The notes under the pieces are model-generated. The model ran no database searches. It was not told the DNA's origin and worked only from the letters and a program-made list of their open reading frames with translations. From Thermoprotei archaeon (GTDB lineage Archaea; Thermoproteota; Thermoprotei; Thermofilales; B20-G17): DNA of 6,356 bases. A program made the translations under genes and the position numbers. Where the stretch lies: positions 1 through 6,356 of the forward strand of contig QMSC01000075.1 of assembly GCA_003649515.1 (NCBI GenBank). Direction: 5' to 3'. Of this stretch, positions 1-5,651 are shown piece after piece. Numbering within the stretch: position 1 is the stretch's first letter; each line of letters opens with the position of its first letter.

Positions 1-249
1 AGAAGCCCGGCGAACCTTAAGGTGCTTAGAGTCCTCCTACAGAATAGAAGCAAATACCTCACCAAATACTATATTTCTAAGGAAACTGGCATACCAAACC
101 CCACTAGAATTATGGAAATCCTCGTTAGACTAGGCTGGGTAGAAGAACAAACCATAAGCGGGCACACACGATACCGAATAAACATGAAAAACCCTAAGGT
201 AAAAGCATTACTCGATTTCTTCACGCGCATTGGCTATATCAAGTACTGA
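1..249 (+). CDS. Winged-helix DNA-binding protein, 3' part
   Basis: The frame is open from the first base of the window and gives 82 residues ending at TGA 247-249. A GTG lies at position 22, but the in-frame residues before it (RSPANLK) continue the usual start of this fold and no ribosome site precedes the GTG, so the gene probably begins left of the window. The layout fits a small archaeal winged helix: first helix NLKVLRVLLQN, then LTKYYISKETGIPNPTRIMEILVRLGW as the helix-turn-helix with recognition helix, a short wing around EEQTISGHTRYRIN, and a closing helix VKALLDFFTRIGYI. Such proteins are transcription regulators; target and ligand cannot be read from the sequence. The same frame stays open for 34 codons after the stop (see findings). 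Confident for the fold, less so for the gene's true limits. Confidence 0.72.
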   Translation, partial: RSPANLKVLRVLLQNRSKYLTKYYISKETGIPNPTRIMEILVRLGWVEEQTISGHTRYRINMKNPKVKALLDFFTRIGYIKY

Positions 250-366
250 GCTGAAAGGGACGAAGCGCGAATACTCAGAGATGTAATGAAGCATACCCCT
301 TTCTTCGAAGTTTTAGTACTAAAAGCAATGATTGCAGACAATCTTAGATTATAACTGAGCTTGAGT
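250..366. other. Gap between convergent genes
   Basis: These 117 bases separate the 3' ends of the winged-helix gene and the minus-strand secreted peptide gene. The only structure seen is a pair of abutting palindromes at 303-324. No strong T-tract terminator is visible for either gene. On the plus strand, the frame of the upstream gene stays open from 250 to 351 after its TGA. Confidence 0.5.
303..324. repeat. Two abutting perfect palindromes
   Basis: CTTCGAAG (303-310) is followed immediately by TTTTAGTACTAAAA (311-324). Both are perfect self-complementary sequences of 8 and 14 bases. They sit between convergent gene ends, so they could act as a weak bidirectional terminator hairpin or as a binding site for a dimeric regulator. 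They also lie inside the possible reading-frame extension of the first gene, so function is undecided. Confidence 0.5.
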
Positions 367-576
367 TTACCCTGATGGAGTACCTGGTTCCGGTTCTCCG
401 CTTCCGGGATCTGTAGAGCTTAATGGCTGGATATCAATGATGTTGCCCACGTCCATGTCATCTAGCGTTAAATTTACTCCTGAGGGTTCTGCTAGAGTGG
501 GTAGTATCACTAGAGATTGTGGAGAGATCACAAGGAATAAGAGGATAAGGACTATCAGGACTTTCCCCAACTTCAT
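367..576 (-). CDS. Small secreted acidic peptide, 69 aa
   Basis: The ATG at 576-574 is chosen because GGTGA (589-585) lies 8 bases before it and a TATA box (about 624-611) would start transcription near 590, leaving a leader of about 14 bases. A longer TTG start at 594 would fall on or before that start point. Residues 1-29 form a signal peptide: MKLGK, then a long leucine/isoleucine/valine core, ending near ILPTLA-E. The remaining 40 residues hold eight Asp/Glu and no Lys, Arg, His, Cys, Phe, Trp or Tyr, and finish in the Pro/Gly-rich tail GSGEPEPGTPSG. It is divergent from the Lrp-like regulator gene, with 124 bases between the two starts. Family not recognised. It may be an extracellular or envelope-associated peptide; the tail could be a flexible linker-like segment. 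Confidence 0.6.
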   Translation of the reverse strand: MKLGKVLIVLILLFLVISPQSLVILPTLAEPSGVNLTLDDMDVGNIIDIQPLSSTDPGSGEPEPGTPSG

Positions 577-610
577 TGCTGAATTCACCGGCAAATTTTA
601 TACTAAAGTT

Positions 611-624
611 TTATTTAAATTTTT
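611..624 (-). promoter_or_regulatory. TATA box of the small secreted peptide gene
   Basis: Read on the minus strand the sequence is AAAAATTTAAATAA, an archaeal TATA-like element centred about 26 bases before a start point near 590. A GGTGA ribosome site (589-585) then precedes the ATG at 576. The spacing is what decides the 69-aa start. Confidence 0.5.
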
Positions 625-658
625 GTTGAATTTTCTTCGTATGGAGCTTTACCCATTT

Positions 659-695
659 CATTAATATAAGGGGAGTAGGATTAATTTTGCGTGAT
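659..695 (+). promoter_or_regulatory. Promoter and ribosome site of the Lrp-like gene
   Basis: CATTAATATAAG (659-670) resembles an archaeal TATA element. Transcription would start around 688-692, giving a leader of about ten bases. GTGAT at 691-695 can pair with the end of archaeal 16S rRNA and lies five bases before the ATG at 701. Only about 37 bases separate this TATA box from that of the divergent peptide gene, so a protein bound between them could affect both. Confidence 0.45.
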
Positions 696-700
696 GTTAA

Positions 701-1843
701 ATGAGATCAGAGTGGAAGCCTTATCTCAAATACTACAGGGAGTTTAGGCTGCTTGACTCACTAGACTTTAAGATTATAAGGGCTATGCATGAGCATGATC
801 CCTTTAACGTTAGGCGGATCGCGAAAATTATAGGTGCTAGACAGCAGACAGTGAACTACAGAGTTTTAAAATACGATAGACAAGGGTTAGTTCTCTTTAG
901 AGCCGTAATAGATGAGGCTAAACTAGGCCTTGAAAGCCATACGGTCCTAGCCGAAGTACCCTTAGGCGGTGAAGAAACGGCCTTAAAGGCTTTAACTTGC
1001 TACCCTGTCTGGCGATATGCTGCTCAAGTCAACGGCTACGTCCACGGCCTATACGTAAGGTACGCCATACCCCGCAATACCGCTCGAGATCTAGAAATCT
1101 TCTTAGAGAAACTCGTAGAAAGGGACATTATATCGCAATACAGCATCTATCCTACCTCCTCTCCCTATATCCCGCTACTTAACCTAGACTTCTATACTGG
1201 AGGCGCCAGGAGGTTTGACTGGAACGTTTGGGTTGATCAGCTATTAGAAACCCGGGTAGGGGAACTTAGGCTAGAACCCGAGAAAGTTGAGCCTGTAGAA
1301 TTTGATATCTACGACCTCTTTATTCTACGCTGTTTGGAGAGGAATGCTAGGGTAAAGTTTACTAAGATTTCTAGGGAGATGGTGAAGCTTTTTGGAGGCT
1401 CTCTGAACAAGTATAGGGTATTGATTTCGAGGAGGATGAAGGAGAGGATACCGAGCATTATCAGGGGGTACGAGGTCTATATTTCACCAGTACCCCCGGA
1501 ACTCGCCCTATTCCTAATACTGTTAATCGAGTTCACTGGAGAAGAGCCGCTAGCCAAGTACGTTACTGGCCTCAGTAAAATACCTTTCTACAGTGCAGTC
1601 TACAAGGCGATTGGCGAAAATAAGATATTCCATCACATAGTGTTGCCAGCCTACGAGTACTCAGGCTTCATAAACGCTCTTGAAACGCTGGCAAAGAAAG
1701 GGGCCTTAAAAAGCCTTAAAATACTAATAAGCGACCTTCAAGGCAAGAAAACTTGGAGAAACACAGCCCTATACCAAGCCTACGACAAAGACTGGAAATT
1801 CAGCTACGGAATCCTAATAAACGCACTAGAAAAACTTCTATGA
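701..1843 (+). CDS. Tandem Lrp/AsnC-like transcription regulator, 380 aa
   Basis: The protein looks like two Lrp/AsnC-type halves in one chain. Half one has a helix-turn-helix at about residues 20-66 (LDFKIIRAM, then VRRIAKIIGARQQTVNYRVL as turn and recognition helix), followed by an alpha/beta region to about 155 that recalls the RAM sensing domain. Half two starts near residue 202 with a second winged-helix segment (YDLFILRCLERNARVKF, LNKYRVLISRRMKERI), followed by a second RAM-like stretch to about 345. Classical Lrp proteins are about 150 aa with one of each domain, so 380 aa fits an internal duplication of the kind found in Thermoproteota. It probably binds DNA near its own locus: it is divergent from the secreted peptide gene and its stop codon lies within the promoter block of the next surface gene. 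The effector is unknown; the second half is the more degenerate one. Confidence 0.72.
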   Translation: MRSEWKPYLKYYREFRLLDSLDFKIIRAMHEHDPFNVRRIAKIIGARQQTVNYRVLKYDRQGLVLFRAVIDEAKLGLESHTVLAEVPLGGEETALKALTCYPVWRYAAQVNGYVHGLYVRYAIPRNTARDLEIFLEKLVERDIISQYSIYPTSSPYIPLLNLDFYTGGARRFDWNVWVDQLLETRVGELRLEPEKVEPVEFDIYDLFILRCLERNARVKFTKISREMVKLFGGSLNKYRVLISRRMKERIPSIIRGYEVYISPVPPELALFLILLIEFTGEEPLAKYVTGLSKIPFYSAVYKAIGENKIFHHIVLPAYEYSGFINALETLAKKGALKSLKILISDLQGKKTWRNTALYQAYDKDWKFSYGILINALEKLL

Positions 1844-1885
1844 AAAAATCAAAAAATATTGCTTAAAATAGAGTAATTTTTATAT
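1832..1885 (+). promoter_or_regulatory. Conserved promoter block, copy A
   Basis: This block overlaps the last codons and stop of the Lrp-like gene and ends on the TATA box TTTTTATATA (1877-1886). It contains two A-tracts (1843-1848, 1851-1856), the core TATTGCTTAAAATAGAGTAA (1857-1876), and then the TATA element. By hand it matches 3335-3389 at 46 of 55 aligned columns with one single-base gap. Transcription should start near 1910, giving a leader of about 15 bases with AAGGGGA (1911-1917) as ribosome site before ATG 1925. A shared regulator or an unusually constrained promoter is inferred. Confidence 0.65.
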
Positions 1886-1924
1886 ATCACCTTGTCACAC
1901 TAATATTTGAAAGGGGAAGTTCTT

Positions 1925-3088
1925 ATGGGAATTAAGGTGACAGTTCTAATCACAGTGCTTGCCATCGTGCTAGTGTTATCGCTTATAGGAGTGCAATACT
2001 TTGTTTATAAAGTTCACCAGGTTAAAGGACAAGTTCAGATACCTCGAAGAGCCGTTGTAGACGTATGGGTGGTGGATGAGGCAGGTAGGCCTCTAAGTAA
2101 TGTCAGAGTATACGTATTCGCGGTATACGATAACGGGCCTTCAAGAATTGTCGGTAGAGATTTAACAGATGAAAGTGGACATGCTTCTATAGAGTTTTAC
2201 CTTGACGACGATCTATACAGAAGGGTTCTTCGCGAAAGATTTCTGAACTTATTCATAGACTGCTATATGCCTAACCAGTTTCTTGAAACTAGAGCACTAT
2301 CCCTGCCTCCACCCTATCAGATCGGCCTAACAATAGTTCATGGATCTAGAAGCCCTACCCGAAGCCTTTTAGGCATGATGTTAATATCGCCTAGCATTCA
2401 TGAAGGCGAAGGCAAACATGTACTGGCTTCGGAGGCGGAGCAGCCAGAGCTGATAGATTTTGAAGAAAAGCCCAAACAGCTTACATGGATAACTGAAATA
2501 CACTCAGTTATAGGCGTTAGGCAGACAATTATAATAAGCGAGAACGCCTACATAGAGGTTGATGCGCTAACTAGAACTGGCACTGATTCCTCATTTTACG
2601 TGGCAGGAAGCTTTTCCATGACTTTTAGCAAGAGTGCAAGCCAGTATGTCGAGGATGGAGACGCCTCCAATGTTAAAGGATACTATACTTACATGTGGGA
2701 ACGCTGGGTGTACCCCGATGGAACTATCATTGAAAGGGCATATTGTACTAGATGGGAAGGCGTTATAACCAAATCAGGTACCGTGGGCGGGGATGGAGCG
2801 TTACCACCCTATCCCTCCAGTTGGCACTGGTATGAGATCACGGGAGGAGGAAGTATTAGTCATAGCATTGCCGTAAACTATAGGATAAGTATAGGGGCTC
2901 GAGTATACTTCTCAAAAATTGAGCTAACCTTAGACTTCGGAGTGACAGCCAAGTATTCATCGAGATTCAAACGCGTAGTAGAGTTTAATGGAACTGTAAC
3001 GGATATCTATTACATATATGATAGGGGACTAGGCAAAGATTATCCGCCAGAGACATGGCCCTTCATCTATGTTGCGAAAAAAGGCTAA
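1925..3088 (+). CDS. N-terminally anchored extracellular protein, paralogue A
   Basis: The ATG at 1925 is preferred over the in-frame TTG at 1907 because AAGGGGA (1911-1917) fits as ribosome site and the TATA box predicts a transcript start near 1910. The 387-aa product has one hydrophobic segment at residues 4-28 (membrane anchor or signal). A beta-rich domain follows at about 43-115, starting VVDVWVVDEAGRPLSNVRV, which resembles carboxypeptidase regulatory-like/Ig-like domains in surface proteins. A linker of about 60 residues leads to a large beta-rich C-terminal domain (about 185-387) rich in Tyr, Trp, Ser and Thr, including MWERWVYPDGTIIERAY. No catalytic motif was recognised. The C-terminal region aligns weakly with the product of 3424-4740 around ASN-x-(S/K)GY and YxWxxW/Y...G, so the two appear paralogous. 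An envelope role is inferred. Confidence 0.7.
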   Translation: MGIKVTVLITVLAIVLVLSLIGVQYFVYKVHQVKGQVQIPRRAVVDVWVVDEAGRPLSNVRVYVFAVYDNGPSRIVGRDLTDESGHASIEFYLDDDLYRRVLRERFLNLFIDCYMPNQFLETRALSLPPPYQIGLTIVHGSRSPTRSLLGMMLISPSIHEGEGKHVLASEAEQPELIDFEEKPKQLTWITEIHSVIGVRQTIIISENAYIEVDALTRTGTDSSFYVAGSFSMTFSKSASQYVEDGDASNVKGYYTYMWERWVYPDGTIIERAYCTRWEGVITKSGTVGGDGALPPYPSSWHWYEITGGGSISHSIAVNYRISIGARVYFSKIELTLDFGVTAKYSSRFKRVVEFNGTVTDIYYIYDRGLGKDYPPETWPFIYVAKKG

Positions 3089-3285
3089 AAATACAGGTGA
3101 GAGGAGTTTAGATTAACCTTTTTTTCTCTCTCCCCCCTTTTCTTTAATTTCACGAAGATTTGTGTAGCTCCGCGTCCGTAACATACTCTATTCTCTTGAC
3201 CGCGTCTCTCCCTGACCAAGGCTTTCGGCACTATGCAGTCTTCTCGCATATTGTACGCGTTTATAAGGAAGACATTCAGCGTCAT
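3085..3285 (-). CDS. Doubtful minus-strand ORF, 66 aa
   Basis: This is a very basic 66-residue frame starting at ATG 3285. A TATA-like CTATATATT (read on the minus strand, 3318-3310) lies at the distance expected for a leaderless transcript starting at the ATG. No ribosome site is seen. The frame stays open upstream to a stop at 3369-3367 but has no other start codon. Residues 51-60 come from the pyrimidine tract that probably terminates the plus-strand gene, and the last codon overlaps that gene's stop. No family was recognised. It may be a small gene, a decayed remnant, or chance. Confidence 0.2.
   Translation of the reverse strand: MTLNVFLINAYNMREDCIVPKALVRERRGQENRVCYGRGATQIFVKLKKRGEREKKVNLNSSHLYF
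3117..3145 (+). terminator. Pyrimidine-tract transcription terminator
   Basis: Twenty-nine consecutive pyrimidines, opening with CC and seven T and holding a run of six C and later T-runs, begin 28 bases after the stop of the surface protein gene. Archaeal RNA polymerase commonly stops at such T-rich tracts without a hairpin. No stable stem precedes it. Confidence 0.55.
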
Positions 3286-3300
3286 CGGGTCTATCCCGAT
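3284..3300. repeat. Short inverted repeat ATCGGG-TCTAT-CCCGAT
   Basis: A perfect 6-bp inverted repeat with a 5-base loop, GC-rich compared with its surroundings, about 40 bases upstream of the conserved promoter block. It spans the ATG of the doubtful minus-strand ORF. It could be a small hairpin or protein site; it is short enough to be chance. Confidence 0.35.
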
Positions 3301-3334
3301 AAGTTTGCCAATATATAGGAGAATAGAGTATGTT

Positions 3335-3389
3335 AAACTCTTATGAAAAAGTTCAAAAATTATTGTTTAAAATAAAGTAAAATTTATAT
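3335..3389 (+). promoter_or_regulatory. Conserved promoter block, copy B
   Basis: Second copy of the block at 1832-1885, with 46 of 55 columns identical. It shows the same order: AAACT, TATGAAAAA, a second A-tract, the core TATTGTTTAAAATAAAGTAA (3361-3380), then the TATA box ATTTATAT (3382-3389). Similarity stops just after the TATA box. Transcription should start near 3411, and GAGGTGA (3414-3420) precedes ATG 3424 by three bases. The distance from TATA to ATG, about 42 bases, is nearly the same as in copy A. Confidence 0.65.
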
Positions 3390-3423
3390 GCGAATAAAAT
3401 CATACTATCAGATGAGGTGACAT

Positions 3424-4740
3424 ATGAGACTCAAAGGCTTAATAAAGAAAAGTGTTAAGAGTCTTCCCTCCTCGAGAAGAAGCACTGCTGTTATACTGAT
3501 AATTGCTTTGATCTCAGCGACCTTACTTCATTTTCCTTGGGTTCTTACCGAAGCTCCCTTCAAGTTCCTTTTAGAGGTTCACGTTGTTAGAGAAGGTAAA
3601 CATGTTCCAGCTTTAATTTACGTTAAGGCCCTTTACCCTGAGGGACAAAGGTTCATAGGTTTTGCTAGAGCTGTTAGTGGAGTTGGTTGGATATGGGTTG
3701 ACTATGAGTCCTGGAAGCAAGCTTGGGAGAAGGAGAAAGCACTAACAGGTTTCCATGCTAAACCATCGTTCATAATAGTAGTCTTTACTGAAGACGGGTA
3801 CGCGGACATAAAGGGCTTCGTACTCGAATGGAGGGAGCTTAAGCCATATCTATTTGGGGGCAAAAAGAATATTATAATAGAGCCTAGGCTTAGAAGGGTT
3901 AGAGGTAAACCTATAAAGGTGACCAGGTCTACGCAAGCATCAGTAATACCGCTACTAGATATATTCCTACAGTCAAGCCGCGTACTGGATGGAGAAGCAG
4001 TCCTAGTAGACTACTACGAGGCGGAGAAAAGAGTAAACTTAGGTAAAATATACTTTGATCCAAATATAGGTGAAGGATACGGCAGTCTCTTTATAGGCTA
4101 CTACCAGAACTTTAAGGTCGGTATAAGCCTGGCATTTACGCTAATAACTGTTGACGTATGGAGCATAGACTTCGACTTCGTTTCAATTGGAAGTAGTAGC
4201 CCAGGATCTGATAAGGCTATAGCTAATGCTTCAAACCCTTCAGGCTATATTTCGATAATTGTAAGGTATAGGTATGAATGGTGGAAATATTATGAGAATG
4301 GAGAGCCTATCGATGAAAGCTTTGAAATGTGGATTAAAAACTTCTATCCTAATACTATAAAGGCGGAGAGAGGACAGGACGTAAGCATTCACGTATGGGA
4401 TACGAAATATAGCGGTTACGGTAAGGGTTGGAGTGAGCCCACTTACTCCGAGTATGATTTTCAAGTCGATGGAACGAGGTTTTCAGCGGACTTGCTATGG
4501 TTTGCAGGTCTTCTGGATACTTTGGGAAAGATTCCTGAAGCATTAAAATCTTATGCAGGCTGGCTCACATTATTTGTGAGCTTAAATGCATATCAATCGG
4601 GAGCCCTAGCTTTCGCCTACGACTTAGAATATATAGCGCCCTCAAATGTTCAAGTAAAAGTGATTAAAGGCAAACATAAGTTCGATGGAAACCCCTACGA
4701 CCTATACAATGCACTATACTGGAAAATGCTGAAAACTTAG
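3424..4740 (+). CDS. N-terminally anchored extracellular protein, paralogue B
   Basis: 438 aa; the start is fixed by GAGGTGA just before the ATG. About 20 basic N-terminal residues precede one hydrophobic segment (about 21-40), so the chain is probably anchored with its bulk outside. Residues about 47-155 form a beta-rich domain starting FLLEVHVVREGKHVPALIYV, matching in position and pattern the carboxypeptidase regulatory/Ig-like domain of the upstream surface protein. The C-terminal part (about 175-438) is beta-rich and aromatic. The stretch ASNPSGY...YRYEWWKYYENGEP (269-295) aligns with ASNVKGYYTYMWERWVYPDG of the upstream protein. The last 90 residues, with an amphipathic stretch near 357-380, have no counterpart there. 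No enzymatic motif seen. It is followed after 40 bases by another surface protein gene, so the two are probably cotranscribed. Function unknown. Confidence 0.7.
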   Translation: MRLKGLIKKSVKSLPSSRRSTAVILIIALISATLLHFPWVLTEAPFKFLLEVHVVREGKHVPALIYVKALYPEGQRFIGFARAVSGVGWIWVDYESWKQAWEKEKALTGFHAKPSFIIVVFTEDGYADIKGFVLEWRELKPYLFGGKKNIIIEPRLRRVRGKPIKVTRSTQASVIPLLDIFLQSSRVLDGEAVLVDYYEAEKRVNLGKIYFDPNIGEGYGSLFIGYYQNFKVGISLAFTLITVDVWSIDFDFVSIGSSSPGSDKAIANASNPSGYISIIVRYRYEWWKYYENGEPIDESFEMWIKNFYPNTIKAERGQDVSIHVWDTKYSGYGKGWSEPTYSEYDFQVDGTRFSADLLWFAGLLDTLGKIPEALKSYAGWLTLFVSLNAYQSGALAFAYDLEYIAPSNVQVKVIKGKHKFDGNPYDLYNALYWKMLKT

Positions 4741-4780
4741 ACTATAAGCGCCTAATATCAGATTTCATTAGGGTAAAGGC

Positions 4781-5521
4781 ATGTTGAGGGTGATGGCCCT
4801 GAGGTTTAAGTTATCCGTCTGCGCGTACATCATGTGGGTACTCTTCGCATTCTTAATTCTATTAGTCCTCCCCCTCTATGCGCAGAGAAATAACTCTCTC
4901 ACGAAGATGTTTTATCCAAGGGAATATCCTGAAATTAAAGTAAGTACTGCTGAAGCTTCATGGAGTAGGACTTTAAAAGTCTTTATTCCATTCGAAATGC
5001 CAGAGGGAAGAGACCCCAAATCCTTTAATGTTAGGGTCAGCGTCGGTTTCGAGATCCATGCCAATATGAATGTGAAAGCGCGCTCAATAACAGTAATGTT
5101 CATAATGCTATGTAACGGCAAGGAATTTCACAGAATTAAAGAGTCTGTAGAAGTAAACGTTAGGTTCGCTGTACAGCATGGTGAAGATAAGAATCCCATA
5201 CTCGTACCAAGCAGCCTCCTCAAGCCAGGTGAGAATATGCTTGAAATACTGATTATTATAAGTAGTAGAGCTGAAGAGAAAAGCCCATGCAACGTTAGCT
5301 TTAAGGTCATCGAGAAATTTTCCGTAGACGGTAGCGGCCCCCTCACCTATGTTAAGGTAGGCCCCAAAGACTTGGATAGAGACGGAATATATGACATTAA
5401 CGACCCCCTACCGAACCTTAATAATGTGCTAGTATTCTCTATTCTATCAATAGCTCCACTACCCTCCCTTATAAGAAGACGTAACAGGAATCATGGATAT
5501 TCAGCTAAACATCTTAATTAA
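4781..5521 (+). CDS. Membrane-anchored surface protein with calcium-loop motif
   Basis: 246 aa. ATG 4781 has a weak AGGGT site (4770-4774); an ATG at 4793 is an alternative, four codons shorter. A hydrophobic segment at about 12-34 ends in LYAQ, suiting a signal peptide or anchor. A beta-rich extracellular region follows (about 50-192). Near the C-terminus is DLDRDGIYDIND (197-208), an Asp-rich loop like those of thrombospondin type 3 or dockerin-like calcium sites, then a hydrophobic stretch (about 214-231) and RRRNR, which fits a C-terminal membrane anchor with a cytoplasmic basic tail. This calcium loop plus anchor layout recurs in archaeal secreted proteins. The gene begins 40 bases after the previous one with only a poor TATA-like CTATAAG (4743-4749) between, so cotranscription is likely. 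Binding partner unknown; calcium binding is inferred from the motif. Confidence 0.68.
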   Translation: MLRVMALRFKLSVCAYIMWVLFAFLILLVLPLYAQRNNSLTKMFYPREYPEIKVSTAEASWSRTLKVFIPFEMPEGRDPKSFNVRVSVGFEIHANMNVKARSITVMFIMLCNGKEFHRIKESVEVNVRFAVQHGEDKNPILVPSSLLKPGENMLEILIIISSRAEEKSPCNVSFKVIEKFSVDGSGPLTYVKVGPKDLDRDGIYDINDPLPNLNNVLVFSILSIAPLPSLIRRRNRNHGYSAKHLN

Positions 5522-5651
5522 TCAAAATGTTTGACCTTTTACTTCTTCGGATACAATAATTATCATAATAATTTAAAGTTGGTTGAGCAATTCTTATGAT
5601 AGATTTCGATGAATATTTTAAAGTAAGAGTAATTTAATCATGGTGTGACTG
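5522..5651. other. Intergenic region with AT-rich inverted repeat
   Basis: These 130 bases follow the calcium-loop surface gene. A pyrimidine-rich stretch near 5535-5547 could end upstream transcription. AATTAT-CATA-ATAATT (5558-5573) is a perfect 6-bp inverted repeat upstream of the next promoter. As ribbon-helix-helix proteins often repress their own genes at inverted repeats, it is a possible operator, but in DNA this AT-rich it could arise by chance. Confidence 0.35.
5611..5645 (+). promoter_or_regulatory. Promoter and ribosome site of the RHH gene
   Basis: GAATATTTTAAAG (5611-5623) provides a TATA-like element, with a start point expected around 5640. GGTG (5642-5645) lies six bases before the TTG start at 5652. 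An in-frame TGA at 5646-5648 rules out any earlier start except a CTG at 5649. The stretch GAGTAATTT (5628-5636) also occurs in conserved promoter block copy A. Confidence 0.4.

Larger units (their letters stand above)
3089..3423. other. 335-base gap between the two paralogous surface genes
   Basis: The gap holds, in order: the pyrimidine-tract terminator (3117-3145), a doubtful minus-strand ORF, a 6-bp inverted repeat (3284-3300), the second copy of the conserved promoter block (3335-3389), and the GAGGTGA ribosome site (3414-3420) of the following gene. No plus-strand gene or structural RNA was recognised. Confidence 0.6.

Noticed and set aside
247..249. TGA as selenocysteine or recoded codon in the winged-helix gene
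   Set aside because: No SECIS-like structure was found, and a DNA-binding protein of this type has no reason to use selenocysteine; a normal stop or a point mutation is simpler.
437..664. Plus-strand 75-residue open frame opposite the small secreted peptide gene
   Set aside because: The minus strand has a signal peptide, a TATA box and a ribosome site in register; the plus frame has none of these and covers the divergent promoter region.
997..1182. Plus-strand frame inside the Lrp-like gene
   Set aside because: It lies wholly within a well-supported gene in another frame and has Arg/Ser/Pro/Cys-rich out-of-frame composition.
1907..1924. TTG start six codons upstream for surface paralogue A
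   Set aside because: The TATA box predicts transcription starting at about 1910, and AAGGGGA at 1911-1917 serves the ATG at 1925.
4240..4543. Two overlapping minus-strand frames opposite surface paralogue B
   Set aside because: No promoter or ribosome site; they mirror the codon pattern of the plus-strand gene.
4912..5346. Two minus-strand frames opposite the calcium-loop surface gene
   Set aside because: Antisense shadows of a gene with a clear signal peptide and anchor; no start signals of their own.
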